In this document: positions 11,470-22,841 of the stretch, one piece after another
Layout: each line of letters starts with the position of its first letter
How positions within the stretch are numbered: position 1 is the stretch's first letter
DNA from: Bubalus kerabau
Lineage: Eukaryota > Chordata > Mammalia > Artiodactyla > Bovidae
Length of the DNA stretch: 64,000 nucleotides
Assembly: GCF_029407905.1 (NCBI RefSeq)
Contig: NC_073627.1
Span: 139,265,697-139,329,696 of the forward strand
Reading direction: 5' to 3'
Made by a program: the position numbers and the translations under genes
The notes under the pieces: generated by a model
What the model saw: the letters and a program-made list of their open reading frames with translations, nothing else
Told to the model about the DNA's origin: nothing
Database searches by the model: none

Positions 11470-11735
11470 AGCCTTGGCTAAGTTCTTATCTTATACTTCT
11501 GGAGGTCAGAAGTCCAAAAACTGGCCTTCACTGCACTGAAATCAAGACATAAGGAGGGCTGTGCTCTTCCTAGTGATTCATGGGAGAATCCATGGCCCTG
11601 CCTTTCTCAGCTTCTGGAGGTCTCCTGAGTTCCTTGGATCATGTATGGCCTTCTTCCTCCATTGTAAAGGCCAGCAACATCACATCTCTCTTCCTTCTTC
11701 TGCACTCACATCTCCCTCTCTTGATAACTGTAGCC
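11470..11735 (-). mobile_element. Possible MLT1-like LTR fragment (minus)
   Basis: The run cttctggaggtcagaagtcc followed by gaaatcaagacataaggagg is like the reverse strand of MaLR LTRs. Family assignment is tentative. Confidence 0.35.
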
Positions 11736-11935
11736 AGTTTTTTTAAAAAAATAATTTTTGCTGCAGTACAGTTGATTTACTATGTGGTATTAGTCAAGTG
11801 TATAGCAAAGTGAATCAGTTATACATATACAAATATGCACTCTGTTTTAGATTCTTTTCCCATATAGTTCATTACAGAATATTGAGTAAAATTCCCTGTG
11901 CCATAGAGCAGGTTGTTATTAACTCTTTTAAATAT

Positions 11936-12229
11936 CAGTCAGTTCAGTTGCTCAGTCGTGTCCAACTCTTTGCGACCCCATGAATTGCAGCACGCCAGGC
12001 CTCCCTGTCCATCACCAACTCCCGGAGTTCACTCCAACTCACATCCATCGAGTCGGTGATGCCATCCAGCCATCTCATCCTCTGTCGTCCCCTTCTCCTC
12101 CTGCCTCCAATCCCTCCCAGCATGAGAGTCTTTTCCAATGAGTCAACTCTTCGCATGGGGTGGCCAAAGAACTGGAGTTTCAGCTTTAGCATCATTCCTT
12201 CCAAAGAACACCCAGGACTGATCTCCTTT
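11936..12229 (-). mobile_element. BovB 3' fragment (minus), first insertion in the L1
   Basis: It begins with the (cagtt)n-type tail at 11,937 and is 5' truncated at about 12,229 (gatctccttt). The L1 resumes with gatatatagcagtatg. Only a very short repeat of atat flanks it. Confidence 0.85.
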
Positions 12230-12648
12230 GATATATAGCAGTATGTATATGTCAATCCCAGTTAATCCCAGTCACCAAATTGATCTTTCTCTTGCCTTTC
12301 CCCCTCTATCTCTTTGAATTGATCACTGAGAAAGGCTTTCTTATCTCTCCTTGCTATTCTTTGGAATTCTGCATTCAAAAAGGTATATCTTTCCTTTTCT
12401 CCTTTGCCTTTTCTTTTCTCAGCTATAAGGAAGACTCCTAGGACAACCATTTTGCCTTTTCATACTTCTTTTTCTTGAGGATGGTCTTGATCACGGGCTT
12501 CTGTAAAATGTCACGAACCTCCATCCATAGTTCTTCAGGCATTCTGTCTATCAGAACTAATCCCTTGAATCTATTTGTCACTTCCACTGTATAATCATGA
12601 GGGATTTGATTTAGGTCATACTTGAATGGTCTAGTGGTTTTCCCTCAG

Positions 12649-14731
12649 TTCAGTTCAGTCGCTCAATCGTGTCCAACTCTTTGCGACCACATGGACTACA
12701 GCACACCAAGCCTCCCTGTCCATCACCAACTCCCGGAGTTTACCCAAACTCATGTCCATTGAGTCGATGATGCCATCCAACCATCTCAACCTCTGTTGTC
12801 CCCTTCTCCTCCTGCCTTCAATATTTCCCAGCTTCAGGGTCTTTTCAAATGAGCCAGCTCTTCGCATCAGGTGGCCAAAGTATTGGAGTTTCAGCTTCAA
12901 CATCAGTCCTTCCAATGAATATTCAGGACTGATGTCTTTAGGATGGACTGGTTAGATCTTCTTTCAGTTCAGGGGACTCTCGAGAGCCTTTTCCAACACG
13001 ACAGTTCAAAAGCATAAATTCTTTGGCACTCAGCTTTATTTATAGTCCAAATCTCAAATCCATACATAACTACTAGAACAACCATAGCCCTAACTAGATG
13101 GACCTTTGCTGGCAAAGTAATGTTTCTGCTTTTTAATATGCTATCTAGGTTGGTCATAACTTTTCTTTTAAGAAATAAGCGTCTTTTAATTTTATGGCTG
13201 AAGTCACCATCTTCAGTGATTTTGGAGCCCCCAAAAATAAAGTCTGTCACTGTTTCCACTATTTCTCCGTCTGTTTGCCATCAACTGATGGGACCAGATA
13301 CCTTGATCTTAGTTTTCTGAATGTTGAGCTTTAAGCCAACTTTTTCACTCTCCTCTTTCACTTTCATCAAGAGGCTCTTTAGTTCTTCTTCACTTTCTGC
13401 CACAAGGGTGGTGTCATCTGCATATCTGAGGTTGTTGATATTTCTCCTGGCAATCTACATTCCAGCTTGTGCTTCATCCAACCCAGTGTTTCTCATGATA
13501 TACTCTGCATATAAGTTAAATAAGCAGGGTGACAATATACAGCCTTGAAGTATTACTTTTCCAATTTGGAACCAGTCTCTTGTTCCATGTCCAGTTCTAA
13601 CTGTTGCTTCCTAACCTGCATACAGACTTCTCAGGAGGCAATTCAAGTTGTCTGCTATGGCCATCTCTTTCAGAAGTTTCCACAGTTTATTTGTGATCGA
13701 CATGGTTAAAGGCTTTGCCATAGTCAATAAAACAGAAATAGATGTTTTTCTAGAACTCTCTTGCTTTTTTCATGATTCGGCAGATGTTGGCAATTCGATC
13801 TCTGGTTCCTCTGCGTTTTCTTAATCCAGCTTGAACATCTGGAAGTTCACGGTTCACATATTGCTGAAGCCTGGCTCAGATAATTTTGAGCATTATTTTG
13901 CTGGCATGTGAGATGAGTGCAATTGTGCGGTAGTTTGAGCATTCTTTGGCATTGCCTTTCTTTGGGATTGGAATGAAAACTGACCTTTTCCCATCCTGTG
14001 GCCACTACTGAGTTTTCCAAATTTGCTGGCATACTGGATGCAGCACTTTCACAGCACCATCTTTTAGGATTTGAAATAGCTCAACCGGAATTCCATCACC
14101 TCCACTAGCTTTGTTCATAGTGATGCTTCCTAAGGCCCACTTGACTTCACATTCCAGGATGTCTGGCTCTAGGTGAGTGATCACACCATTGTGATTATCT
14201 GGGTCGTGAAGATCTTTTTTGTACAGTTCTTCTGTGTATTCTTGCCACCTCTTAATATCTTCTGCTTCTGTTAGGTCCATACCATTTCTGTCCTTTATTG
14301 AGCCCATCTTTGTATGAAATGTTCCCTTGGTATCTCTAATTTTCTTGAAGAGATCTCTAGTCTTTCCCATTCTATTGTTTTCCTCTATTTCTTTGCACTG
14401 ACCACCAAGGAAGGTTTTCCCCTCTCTTCTTGCTGTTCTTTGGAACTCTGCATTCAAATGGGTATATCTTTCTTTTTCTCCTTTGCTTTTTGCTTCTCTT
14501 CTTTTCACAGCTATTTGTAAGGCATTTTGTTTTCTTGCATTTCTTTCTCTTGGGGATGGTCTTGCTCCCTGTCTCCTGTAAAATGTCCCAAAGCTCCTTC
14601 CATAGTTCATCAGGCACTCTGTCTACTAGATCTAATCCCTTAAATCTATTTCTCACTTCCACTGTATAATCATAAGGGATTTGATTTAGGTCATACCTGA
14701 ATGGTCTAGTGGTTTTCTCTACTTTCTTCAA
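12649..14731 (-). mobile_element. BovB (minus) nested in the inverted arm
   Basis: The 3' tail (cagttcagttcagtcgctca) starts at 12,649. The element reads back through the C-terminal extension, the RT (a YADD-type core appears around 13,405-13,430 on the minus strand) and the linker. The 14,005-14,610 frame on the minus strand keeps 201 codons of linker plus RT start, but frameshifts break the rest. Its 5' edge cannot be placed, because it joins homologous sequence of the outer copy without a visible break. Confidence 0.75.
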
Positions 14732-15389
14732 TTTAAGTCTGAATGTGGCAATTAGAAGTTCATGGACGGAGCCACAGTCAGCTCCTGGTCTTGTTTTTGC
14801 TGACTGTATAGAGCTTCTCCATCTTTGGCTGCAAAGAATATAATCAATCTGATTTTACTGATTGTCATCTGGTGATGTCCATGTGTAGAGTCTTCTCTTG
14901 TGTTGTAGGAAGAGGGTGTTTGCTATGACCAGTGCGTTCTCTTGACAAAACTCTATTAGCCTTTGCCCTGCTTCATTCTGTACTCCAAGGCAAAATTTGC
15001 CTGTTACTCCAGGTGTTTCTTGACTTTCTACTTTTGCATTCCAGGCCCCTATAATGATAAAGATATCTTTATGGGTGTTAGTTCTAAAAGGTCTTGTAGG
15101 TCTTCATAGAACCATTCAACTTCAGCTTCTTTAGCGTTACTGGTTGGGGCATAGACTTGGATTACTGTGATATTGAATGGTTTGCCTTGGAAATGAACAG
15201 AGATCATTTTGTCATTCTTGAGATCGCATCCAAGTACTGCATTTCAGACTCTTTCTTTGACTATGATGGCTATTTTATTTCTTCTAAGGGATTCTTGCCC
15301 ACAATAGTATACATAATGGTCATCTGAGTTAAATTCACCCATTCCAGTCCATTTTAGTTCTCTGATTCCTAAAATGTCAATGTTCATGA
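14732..15389 (-). mobile_element. BovB endonuclease region (minus), inverted arm
   Basis: On the minus strand this covers the APE-like endonuclease segment. The word ctataatgataaagatatc near 15,055 corresponds to the region before the GDWN motif. It stops abruptly at 15,389, where plus-strand RT sequence begins. Confidence 0.8.
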
Positions 15390-16686
15390 TGCTAAGGAAT
15401 ACTTAAACTACCACACAATTGCACTCATCTCACACTTTAGCAAAGTAATGTTCAAAATTCTCCAAGCAAGGCTTCAACAATACATGAACCATGAACTTCC
15501 AGATGTTCAAGCCGGTTTTAGAAAAGGCAGAGGAACCTGCCTAAATTGCCAACACCCATTGGATCATCAAAAAAGCAATGGAGTTCTGGAAAAACATCTG
15601 TTTCTGCTTCATTGACTATGCCAAATCCTTTGACTGTGGATCAAAGAGATGGGAATACCAGACCACCTTACCTGCCTCCTGAGACATTTGTATGCAGGTC
15701 AAGAAGCAACAGTTAGAAAAGGACATGAAACAACAGACTGGTTCCAAATCAGGAAAGGAATACATCAAGGCTGTATATTGTCACCCTGCTTACTTAACTA
15801 ATATACAGTGTATATCATGTGAAATGCCAGGCTTGATGAAGCACAAACTGGAATCAAGATTTCCCAGAGGAATATCAATAACCTCAGATATGCAGATGAC
15901 ACCACCCTTATGGCAGAAAGTGAAGAAGAACTAAAGAGCCTCTTGCTGAAAATGAAAGAGGAGAATGAAAAATTTGGCTTAAAACTCAACATTCAGAAAA
16001 CTAAGATCATGGCATCTGGTCCCATCACTATTTTTGATGATTTGCTATCACTTCATGGCAAATAGATGGGGAAACGGTGGAAACACTGGCAGACTTTATT
16101 TTTTGGATTCCAAAATCACTGCAGATGGTGACTGCAACTATGAAATTAAAAGACACTTGCTCCTTGGAAGGAAAGTTATGACCAACCTAGACAGTATATT
16201 AAACAGCAGAGATATTACTTTGCCAACAAAGGTCTGTCTAGTCAAGGCTATGGTTTTTCCAGTGGTCGTGTATAGACGTGAGAGTTGGACTGTGGAGAAA
16301 GCTGAGCGCTGAAGAATTGATGCTTTTGAACTGTGGTGTTGAAAAAGACTCTTGAGAATCCCTTGGACTGCAAGGAGATCCAACCCCTCCATCCTAAAGG
16401 AAATAAGTCCTGAATATTGAAAGGACTGATGCTGAAGCTGAAACTCCAATACTTTGGACACCTGATACAAAGAACTGTCTCATTGAAAAGACCCTGATGC
16501 TGGGAAAGATTGAAGGCAGGGGGAGAAGGGGATGACAGATGATGAGATTGTTGGATGGCATCTCTGACTCAATGGATATGATTTGAGTAATTTCCAGAAG
16601 TTGGTGTTGGACAGGGAAGCCTGGCGTGTTGCAGTCCATGGGGTTGCAAAGAGTTGGACACGACTGAGAGACTGAACTAAACTAAA
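15390..16686 (+). pseudogene. BovB RT and 3' end (plus), broken
   Basis: This segment covers RT from just before the NYxTIALIS region to the 3' end. Recognisable pieces include the region encoding LRYADDTTLMAESEEEL (about 15,883-15,930) and FLDSKITADGD (about 16,103). Several frameshifts and stops break it, for example a stop at 16,309-16,311 after GxSWTVEKAE. It was an RNA-dependent DNA polymerase of the RTE clade and is not functional. The 3' tail ends at the TSD. Confidence 0.85.
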
Positions 16687-16796
16687 CTTGCCTTTCCCCC
16701 ACAGGTAATAATATGTTTGTTTTCTACATCTGTGATTCTATTTCTGCTCTATAAATAAGTTCACTTGTATCAATTATTTCTTATATTCCATATATT

Positions 16797-17672
16797 CAGT
16801 TCAGTTCAGTTCAGTCGCTCAGTCATGTCTGACTCTTTGAGACCCCATGAACCGCAGCAAGCCAGGCCTCCCTGTCCATCACCAACTCCCGGAGTCCACC
16901 CAAACCCATGTCCATTGTGTCAGTGATGCCATCCAACAATCTCATCCTCTGTCATCCCCTTCTCCTCCTGCCCTCAATCTTTCCCAGCATGAGGGTCTTT
17001 TCAAATGAATCAGATCTCCACATCAGGTGACCAAAGTATTGGAGTTTCAGCTTCAACATCAGTCCCTCCAATGAACACCCAGGACTAATCTCCTTTAGAA
17101 TGGACTGGTTGGATCTCCTTGAAGTCCAGGGGACTCTCAAGAGTCTTCTCCAACACCACAGTTCAAAGCATCAATTCTTCAGTGATCAGCTTTCTTTATA
17201 GTCCAACTCTCACATCCATACATGACCACAGGAAAAACCATAGCCTTGACTAGATGGACCTTTGTTGGCAAAGTAATGTCTCTACTTTTTAATATGCTGT
17301 CTAGGTTGGTCATAACTTTCCTTCCAAGGAGTAAGCGTCTTTGAATTTCATGGCTGCAGTCACCATCTGCAGTGATTTTGGAGCCCAGAAAAATAAATCA
17401 GCCACTGTTTTCACTGTTTCCCCATCTATTTGCCATGAAGTGATGGGACTGGATGCCATGATCTTAGTTTTCTGAATGTTGAGCTTTATGCCAACTTTTT
17501 CACTCTCCTCTTTCACTTTCATCAAGAGGCTCTTTAGTTCTTCTTCACTTTCTGCCATAAGGGTGGTGTCATCTGCATATCTGAGGTTATTGATATTTCT
17601 CCCAACAATCTTGATTCCAGCTTGTGCTTCCTCCAACCCAGCATTTCTCATGATGTACTCTGCATATAAGTT
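16797..17672 (-). mobile_element. BovB 3' fragment (minus), third insertion in the L1
   Basis: It starts with (cagtt)n at 16,797 and is 5' truncated at about 17,672, just upstream of the region encoding NLYAEYIM. The frame at 17,310-17,702 on the minus strand (130 codons) preserves the YADD motif but shifts towards the C terminus. The L1 continues at tataagcaatatcaatgat. Confidence 0.85.
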
Positions 17673-17880
17673 AATATAAGCAATATCAATGATATTTGTC
17701 ATTCTTTATCTGACTTACTCCACTCAGTACAACAGTCTCTACATCCATCCATGTTGCTGCAAATGGCATCATTTTATTCCTTTTTATGGCTGAGTAATAC
17801 TCCATTGTATATCTGTACCACATCTTTTTCATCCACTTCTCTGTCATTTCCATTTCTTGGCTATTGTTAATAGCAAACTT

Positions 17881-19040
17881 CAGTGACTTTTAAGGACTCA
17901 TGTGATTACAGTGGGCTATTCAGAGAATCCAGAACATCTCCATCTCAAATGTCTGACTCTTATCACATCTGCAAAGTCTTCTTTTTCAAGTAATGTAGAA
18001 TATTCAGATTCCTGGTGATTAGTACATGGACACGTTTAGGAACCATTTTTTTTCCTACCACATATATTTTATCATTCAGTGTTGATGCTTTTCTCTTTCT
18101 GGGGTGATTTTGTCTTGTTTCATCTAAATCCCTCTTTCTCCTCTTCCAATTCCATCAAAATTTTGACGAAATGTCTTAAGACCTCCATTACCCACTTTCT
18201 CAAGCAGCTCTGTTGTAATTCAGTTTATTTTTCTCAGAGGTTACTTGAAGTTCATGATATTCTCTGTCCCTTACTAGTGAAATCCTGAAATCATGAGTCA
18301 TGTATGGTTTCATTGTACTTCTTGTTGAATTTTATATTTTGGAGAGATTATGTATGAGAAATTTGGATTCAGTTAGCTGCAAAGTTGCAGGTTAAGGTAT
18401 GAAAGGTATTTCTAAAGCTTCTTTTAGGAATATCATGGAATATGATACTGTTACTACAAATGCATTTTGAAAATGAGAATACTACCTATTACTTCTGATC
18501 ACCAAAGATGTCAGTAAAGAATAAAGTTCAGAAGCATTTTGAAAAATGTAAGGATTAAATTACTATTGCAGTCTGGCCATGAGAACTAGTAACTACAATG
18601 AGCTACAGGCTAATAAACAAATACCTCACTGGAAAACAAAGTTTCCTAATTAATTATGTTTGTCATTTAATGTCTACTCCCTACAAGCTAGCTTTTATCT
18701 TAAGCTGCTATAATCAATACTGCTTTGTTGCTGGCAAATATTTCTCTCTGATAGCTAGTAAAATGGGAACATAAAGCTTTAAAATGTCTCAATATCTATG
18801 TTTGAATGTCTCACTACCTGTGCTCAGCTCTTTTTATTTGTAAACATTGGTTTTGTTCTCTCTGATCACTTTACAGATGCTTTCTTTTTTCTAGAAAAAA
18901 ACCTTTCCATTATTTTATTTCTTAAGACCAGAAAGGACAAGTGGGGCCAATTTCATTAACCAAATGGACACACTATACAAACAATTCAAAGGAACTTTAA
19001 GCAAGTTCATTTTGTAATGTTTTATTAACTGTATTTTTAA
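17881..19040. other. Unassigned sequence
   Basis: No repeat family, gene or RNA recognised. The content is AT-rich and there is no long frame. Confidence 0.35.
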
Positions 19041-19044
19041 AGAA

Positions 19045-19460
19045 ATATGTTAAAATCAAATGACACAAAAGGATACACTGTGAAAAGTCTCCATCCAACC
19101 TTAAATCCTTAGATCCTCAGTTCTCAAAAGCAACTCATTTTACTCTTTTCTTATTTATTATTTCAGACAAAATTATTTCTACTACAAAGATAAATGGACA
19201 CATGGCCCTATACGATACATAGATGGGGGCAAATTATACTGTCAAATCTTCATTTCTTTTTACTTAACTATGAAACTTATGATCTTCTCATCACTTTGTC
19301 AATGCATAAATCTATCTTTCACAGCTGCATGGTATCACTAATGCATGATTTATCTAAATACTCTGTACTAATGAATTTGTATAATTAAATTTTAATTCCC
19401 ATTCTTATTTTTATGCACATTTATTTAGTACATTTATCTTCTGCAAGATAAGTATTTTCA
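19045..19460 (-). mobile_element. Old interspersed repeat, L1M-like
   Basis: The words ggatacactgtgaaaagtct and cacagctgcatggtatcact resemble the old L1-type repeat seen at 10.7-11.5 kb. Divergence is high and the family is uncertain. Confidence 0.35.
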
Positions 19461-19663
19461 TTTCTAAAAGTAATAGTAAATAATTAGAGTATAAAATGGA
19501 ATCTTTGTTAGCAAATAAATTATAAAACACAGGGGCAGTTTCTTACATGAAACGAGCTTAAAAGTTAGCACTCCCATCCTTACAAGAAGCTGAACAAACT
19601 GGAAATCACTGGACCTGCCAGAGATGAGATCTATCAACTTAAAGAAAAATGTACCACATGAGA

Positions 19664-19887
19664 AAGATGTTCCAACCTTCCCTGGTAGCTCAAATGGTAA
19701 AGAATCTGCCTGCAATGTGGGAGACCTGGGATCGATCCCTGGGTTGGGAAGATCCCGTGGAGAAGGGCATGGCAAACCACTCCAGTTTTCCTGCCTGGAG
19801 AATCCCCATGGACAGAGAAGCCTGGCAGGCTATAGTCCATGGGGTTGCACAAAGTCAGACATGACTGAGCAACTAAGCACGGCACAC
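19664..19887 (+). mobile_element. Bov-tA SINE (plus)
   Basis: The head cttccctggtagctcaaatg at 19,677 and B box gatcgatccctggg are well conserved. The word accacatgaga occurs at 19,653-19,663 and 19,888-19,898 and may be the TSD, although about 13 extra bases precede the head. Confidence 0.92.
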
Positions 19888-20199
19888 ACCACATGAGAGT
19901 TGTGAGTTTAAATTTTATTCAGGGTCTTACTGAGGACTATAGACCAGAAGGTAGCCATTCAGTAGCTCTGAAGAACTGATCCACAGAGGTAAGGGTGGTA
20001 GGGGAGAAGCCAGAATATATATGAATTTTTTTTTTGGCTTGAAAATACATGTAGTTAATCACACACCTTGATACGAGATTACTGCCAATACAAAAAATAG
20101 ATATCTCAAGTTATTTCCATTTTAGTGCTCTTCTCCTTATGGGAAGATGCAAGAACCTGGAATCATTGAAATTCTTCTTGAAATATGCATAACTCTTTG

Positions 20200-20464
20200 T
20201 GCTGCTGCTGCTAAGTCACTTCAGTCATGTCCAACTCTGTGCGACCCCATAGACGGGATCCCACCAGGCCCCGCTGTCCCTGGGATTCTCCAGGCAAGAA
20301 CACTGGAGTGGGTTGCCATTTCCTCCTCCAATGCATGAGAGTGAAAAGTGAAAGTGAAGTCGCTCAGTCCTGTCCGACTCTTAGCGACCCCATGGACTGC
20401 AGCCTACCAGGCTCCTCCATCCAGGGGATTTTCCAGGCAAGAGTACTGGAGTGGGTTGCCATTA
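20200..20464 (-). mobile_element. Bov-A2 SINE (minus)
   Basis: A (gct)n tail at 20,201 is followed by two Bov-A units joined near 20,330-20,355. It is well preserved. Confidence 0.93.
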
Positions 20465-20880
20465 GGGGGTCATTTATCCAAAACACAGAATGCCTTGTCC
20501 TGTTTTTACCATCCTCAGTTCCCTTGATGGCTCTCTGGAAGTTTCCATTTAACCCTTTGTATAACTGGATGCTGAGTGACTGTCTTTGTTCTGCTGGTTT
20601 TCTTTTTTTTAACAGATCAAAGGGCAAACTAATACTGCAAACAAATAGTAAATTTTAAAAGCCTGCAGAGATTACTGAGGTTACACTGAAACTACAGATC
20701 AATTTGGGGAGAATTGATACCCTAATAATATAGTCTCCCGGTTCACAAACATGGTTTCTCTCTCCATACACTTATATCTTTTATTAATTTCTCTCACCAG
20801 TATTTTGACATTGTCATTACCAAGTCTTGTACAAATTTTATTGGATTTATCCATAACTAGACCATGATATGTGTGCTACT
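20465..20880. other. Unassigned sequence
   Basis: No repeat or gene recognised. Confidence 0.35.
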
Positions 20881-21507
20881 AATAGTATTTTTATGGCTTC
20901 CCAATGGTTCTTTTGAACTGCGGTGTTGGAGAAGACTCTTGAGAGTCCCTTGGACTGCAAGGAGATCCAACCAGTCCATTCTGAAGGAGATCAGCCCTGG
21001 GATTTCTTTGGAAGGAATGATGCTAAAGCTGAAACTCCAGTACTTTGGCCACCTCATGCGAAGAGTTGACTCATTGGAAAAGACTCTGATATTGGGAGGG
21101 ATTGGGGACAGGAGGAGTAGGGGACAACAGAGGATGAGATGGCTGGATGGCATCACTGACTTGATGGCCCTGAGTCTGAGTGAACTCTGGGAGTTGGTGA
21201 TGGACAGGGAGACCTGGCGTGCTGCAATTCATGGGGTCCCAAAGAGTCAGACACGACAGAGTGACTGAAATGAACTGAACTGAATGGTTCTAGTGGTAAA
21301 GAATTCACCTCCCAATTGCAGGAGATACAAGAGACAAGGGTTCAATACTTGGATCAGGAAGATCCCCTGGAGTAGGAAATGGCAACCCACTCCAGTATTC
21401 TTACCTGAAGAGTTCCGTGGACAGAGGAGTCTGGTGGGTTATAGGCCATGGTGTCACAAAGAGTCAGACTTGTGAGTGACTAAACATACACACAATAGTA
21501 TTTTTAT
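20881..21507 (+). mobile_element. Bov-tA SINE (plus) split by a BovB, both with TSDs
   Basis: The 14-bp word aatagtatttttat at 20,881-20,894 and 21,494-21,507 flanks the whole unit. The SINE head (ggcttcccaatggttct) stops at 20,911 and the SINE resumes at 21,283 with aatggttctagtggtaaag. The 9-bp word aatggttct is therefore duplicated around the internal BovB. The order of events is SINE first, BovB second. Confidence 0.92.
20912..21282 (+). mobile_element. Short BovB 3' end (plus) inserted in the SINE
   Basis: A 371-bp 5'-truncated BovB covering the C-terminal extension and the 3' tail (ctgaaatgaactgaactg). The frame 20,864-21,268 is its translated remainder and has no RT domain. It is close in sequence to the 26 kb and 33 kb copies, so it is comparatively young. 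Confidence 0.92.
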
Positions 21508-22375
21508 TTTTATCTTCTAATAGTTTATATTATACACAGAATAAACTTTTCTGTATTGAGTTCTTTATTCAGTCACGTGGGAGTTCTAGTATCCACTTTT
21601 GTAGCTGCTTTAAAAATTTTATCATACATATTTATGTCATCTTCCTTTAGATCCTTGAACATACAGAGTGTATTAATGACAGTTTTTTTTAATGTCATGA
21701 TCTTATTGCATCATCTCCATCAATTCTTGATCTGTTTCTCTTGACTTATTTTTCTCTTGATTTCAGATCGTATTTTCTTGTTTACATAACCAGCAAAAAT
21801 TTTTACTGAATACTGAATGCTATGAACTTTATATTATTGACTGCTATATTTTATTGTAGTCACCTAGAAGGTAGTTAGATTATTTGCAGATTAGGTTTAT
21901 CCTTTCAAGGTTTATTTTTCAACCTATTCAGAGTGGGTCTATAGTATTTCCTGAGGTTAATGTATCATCTTTCTGTGGTCTCTGCTCAATGCCCTATGTA
22001 TTTAATGAGATCTTCCCACTTTAGATGAAAAAAAACTGAATGTTCTCTATTCCAATGCAAGATCTAGAAGTTGTTCACCTTAAAGATTTCCAGTAATTGC
22101 TCTTTCTTCAGAAGTTGTTCTTATCTAACTCCTTGGGGTTTTATACTATACATGTGCAAAGTCCTCAGTCAAAGATGCATGAAAATAACTATTCACATTT
22201 CCCGAGTTCTTTCTATGTATTTCTTCCTCATCCTGGGTCCTTCCCTCAGAAATTCTAGCCACTTGGTCTTCCTTGAACTATCTGACATATATACTAAAGG
22301 AAATTGTTAGAGTCGTCAAAGGTTCATTGCCCTGGCCTACAGTTCAGAAATATCTTCAAAAATCGTTTTTAAAGG
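21508..22375. other. Unassigned sequence
   Basis: AT-rich. No repeat family, gene or RNA recognised. Confidence 0.35.
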
Positions 22376-22560
22376 AATGTGGTTAAGACTTCACCTTCCA
22401 ATGCAGGGGGTTCCGGTTTAATCCCTGGTCAAGCAGCTAAGACACCACATGCCTTGTGGCCAAAAAACCAAAACATAAGACAGAAGCAATACTGTCTCAA
22501 ATTCAACAAAGACTTTAAAAATGGTCCACATCAAAAAAACAAAATCTTTAAAAAAATAAA
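22376..22560 (+). mobile_element. CHR-type SINE (plus), with 3' body
   Basis: The tRNA-like half (gtggttaagacttcacc, ggtttaatccctggtc) is followed by the long CHR 3' body (caaattcaacaaagac, ttaaaaatggtccacatc). The copy at 42,188 has the same structure. Confidence 0.8.
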
Positions 22561-22841
22561 TTTTTTTACATATTTTTTTTCCTTTTGATGGTAGGGCTCA
22601 TTCCATTTGTTTCTTTTCTCAAAAATTATAATCCTTTGCTGTTTGTTAGTTCTAAAAGGTCTTATAGGTCTTCATAGAACCGTTCAACTTCAGCTTCTTC
22701 AATGTTACTGGTTGGGGCATAGACTTGGATTACTGTGATATTGAATGGTTTGCCTTGGAAACGAACAGAGATCATTCTGTCGTTTTTGAGATTGCATCCA
22801 AGTACTGCATTTCGGACTCTTTTGTTGACCATGATAGCCAC

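Larger units (their letters stand above)
12291..16700 (+). mobile_element. Compound 5'-inverted BovB flanked by a 14-bp TSD
   Basis: The word cttgcctttccccc occurs exactly at 12,291-12,304 and 16,687-16,700. Between them the right arm (15,390-16,686) is BovB in plus orientation, ending in a (ctaaa)n tail. The left arm (12,305-12,648 and about 14,732-15,389) is BovB in minus orientation. This is the pattern expected from twin priming. Compared with the copy at 24-26 kb, about 0.43 kb is missing at the inversion point. A further BovB (minus) sits inside the left arm. Confidence 0.8.
11740..17880 (-). mobile_element. L1 3' region (minus) broken into four pieces by BovB insertions
   Basis: The pieces at 11,740-11,935, about 12,229-12,304, 16,701-16,796 and 17,673-17,880 read in order as one minus-strand artiodactyl L1. 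They run from the 3' UTR (gagtaaaattccctgtgcc), through tatagcagtatgtatatgtc and tttgttttctacatctgtga, to the ORF2 end (gctgagtaatactccattgt). About 5.5 kb of BovB separates the pieces. Confidence 0.8.
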
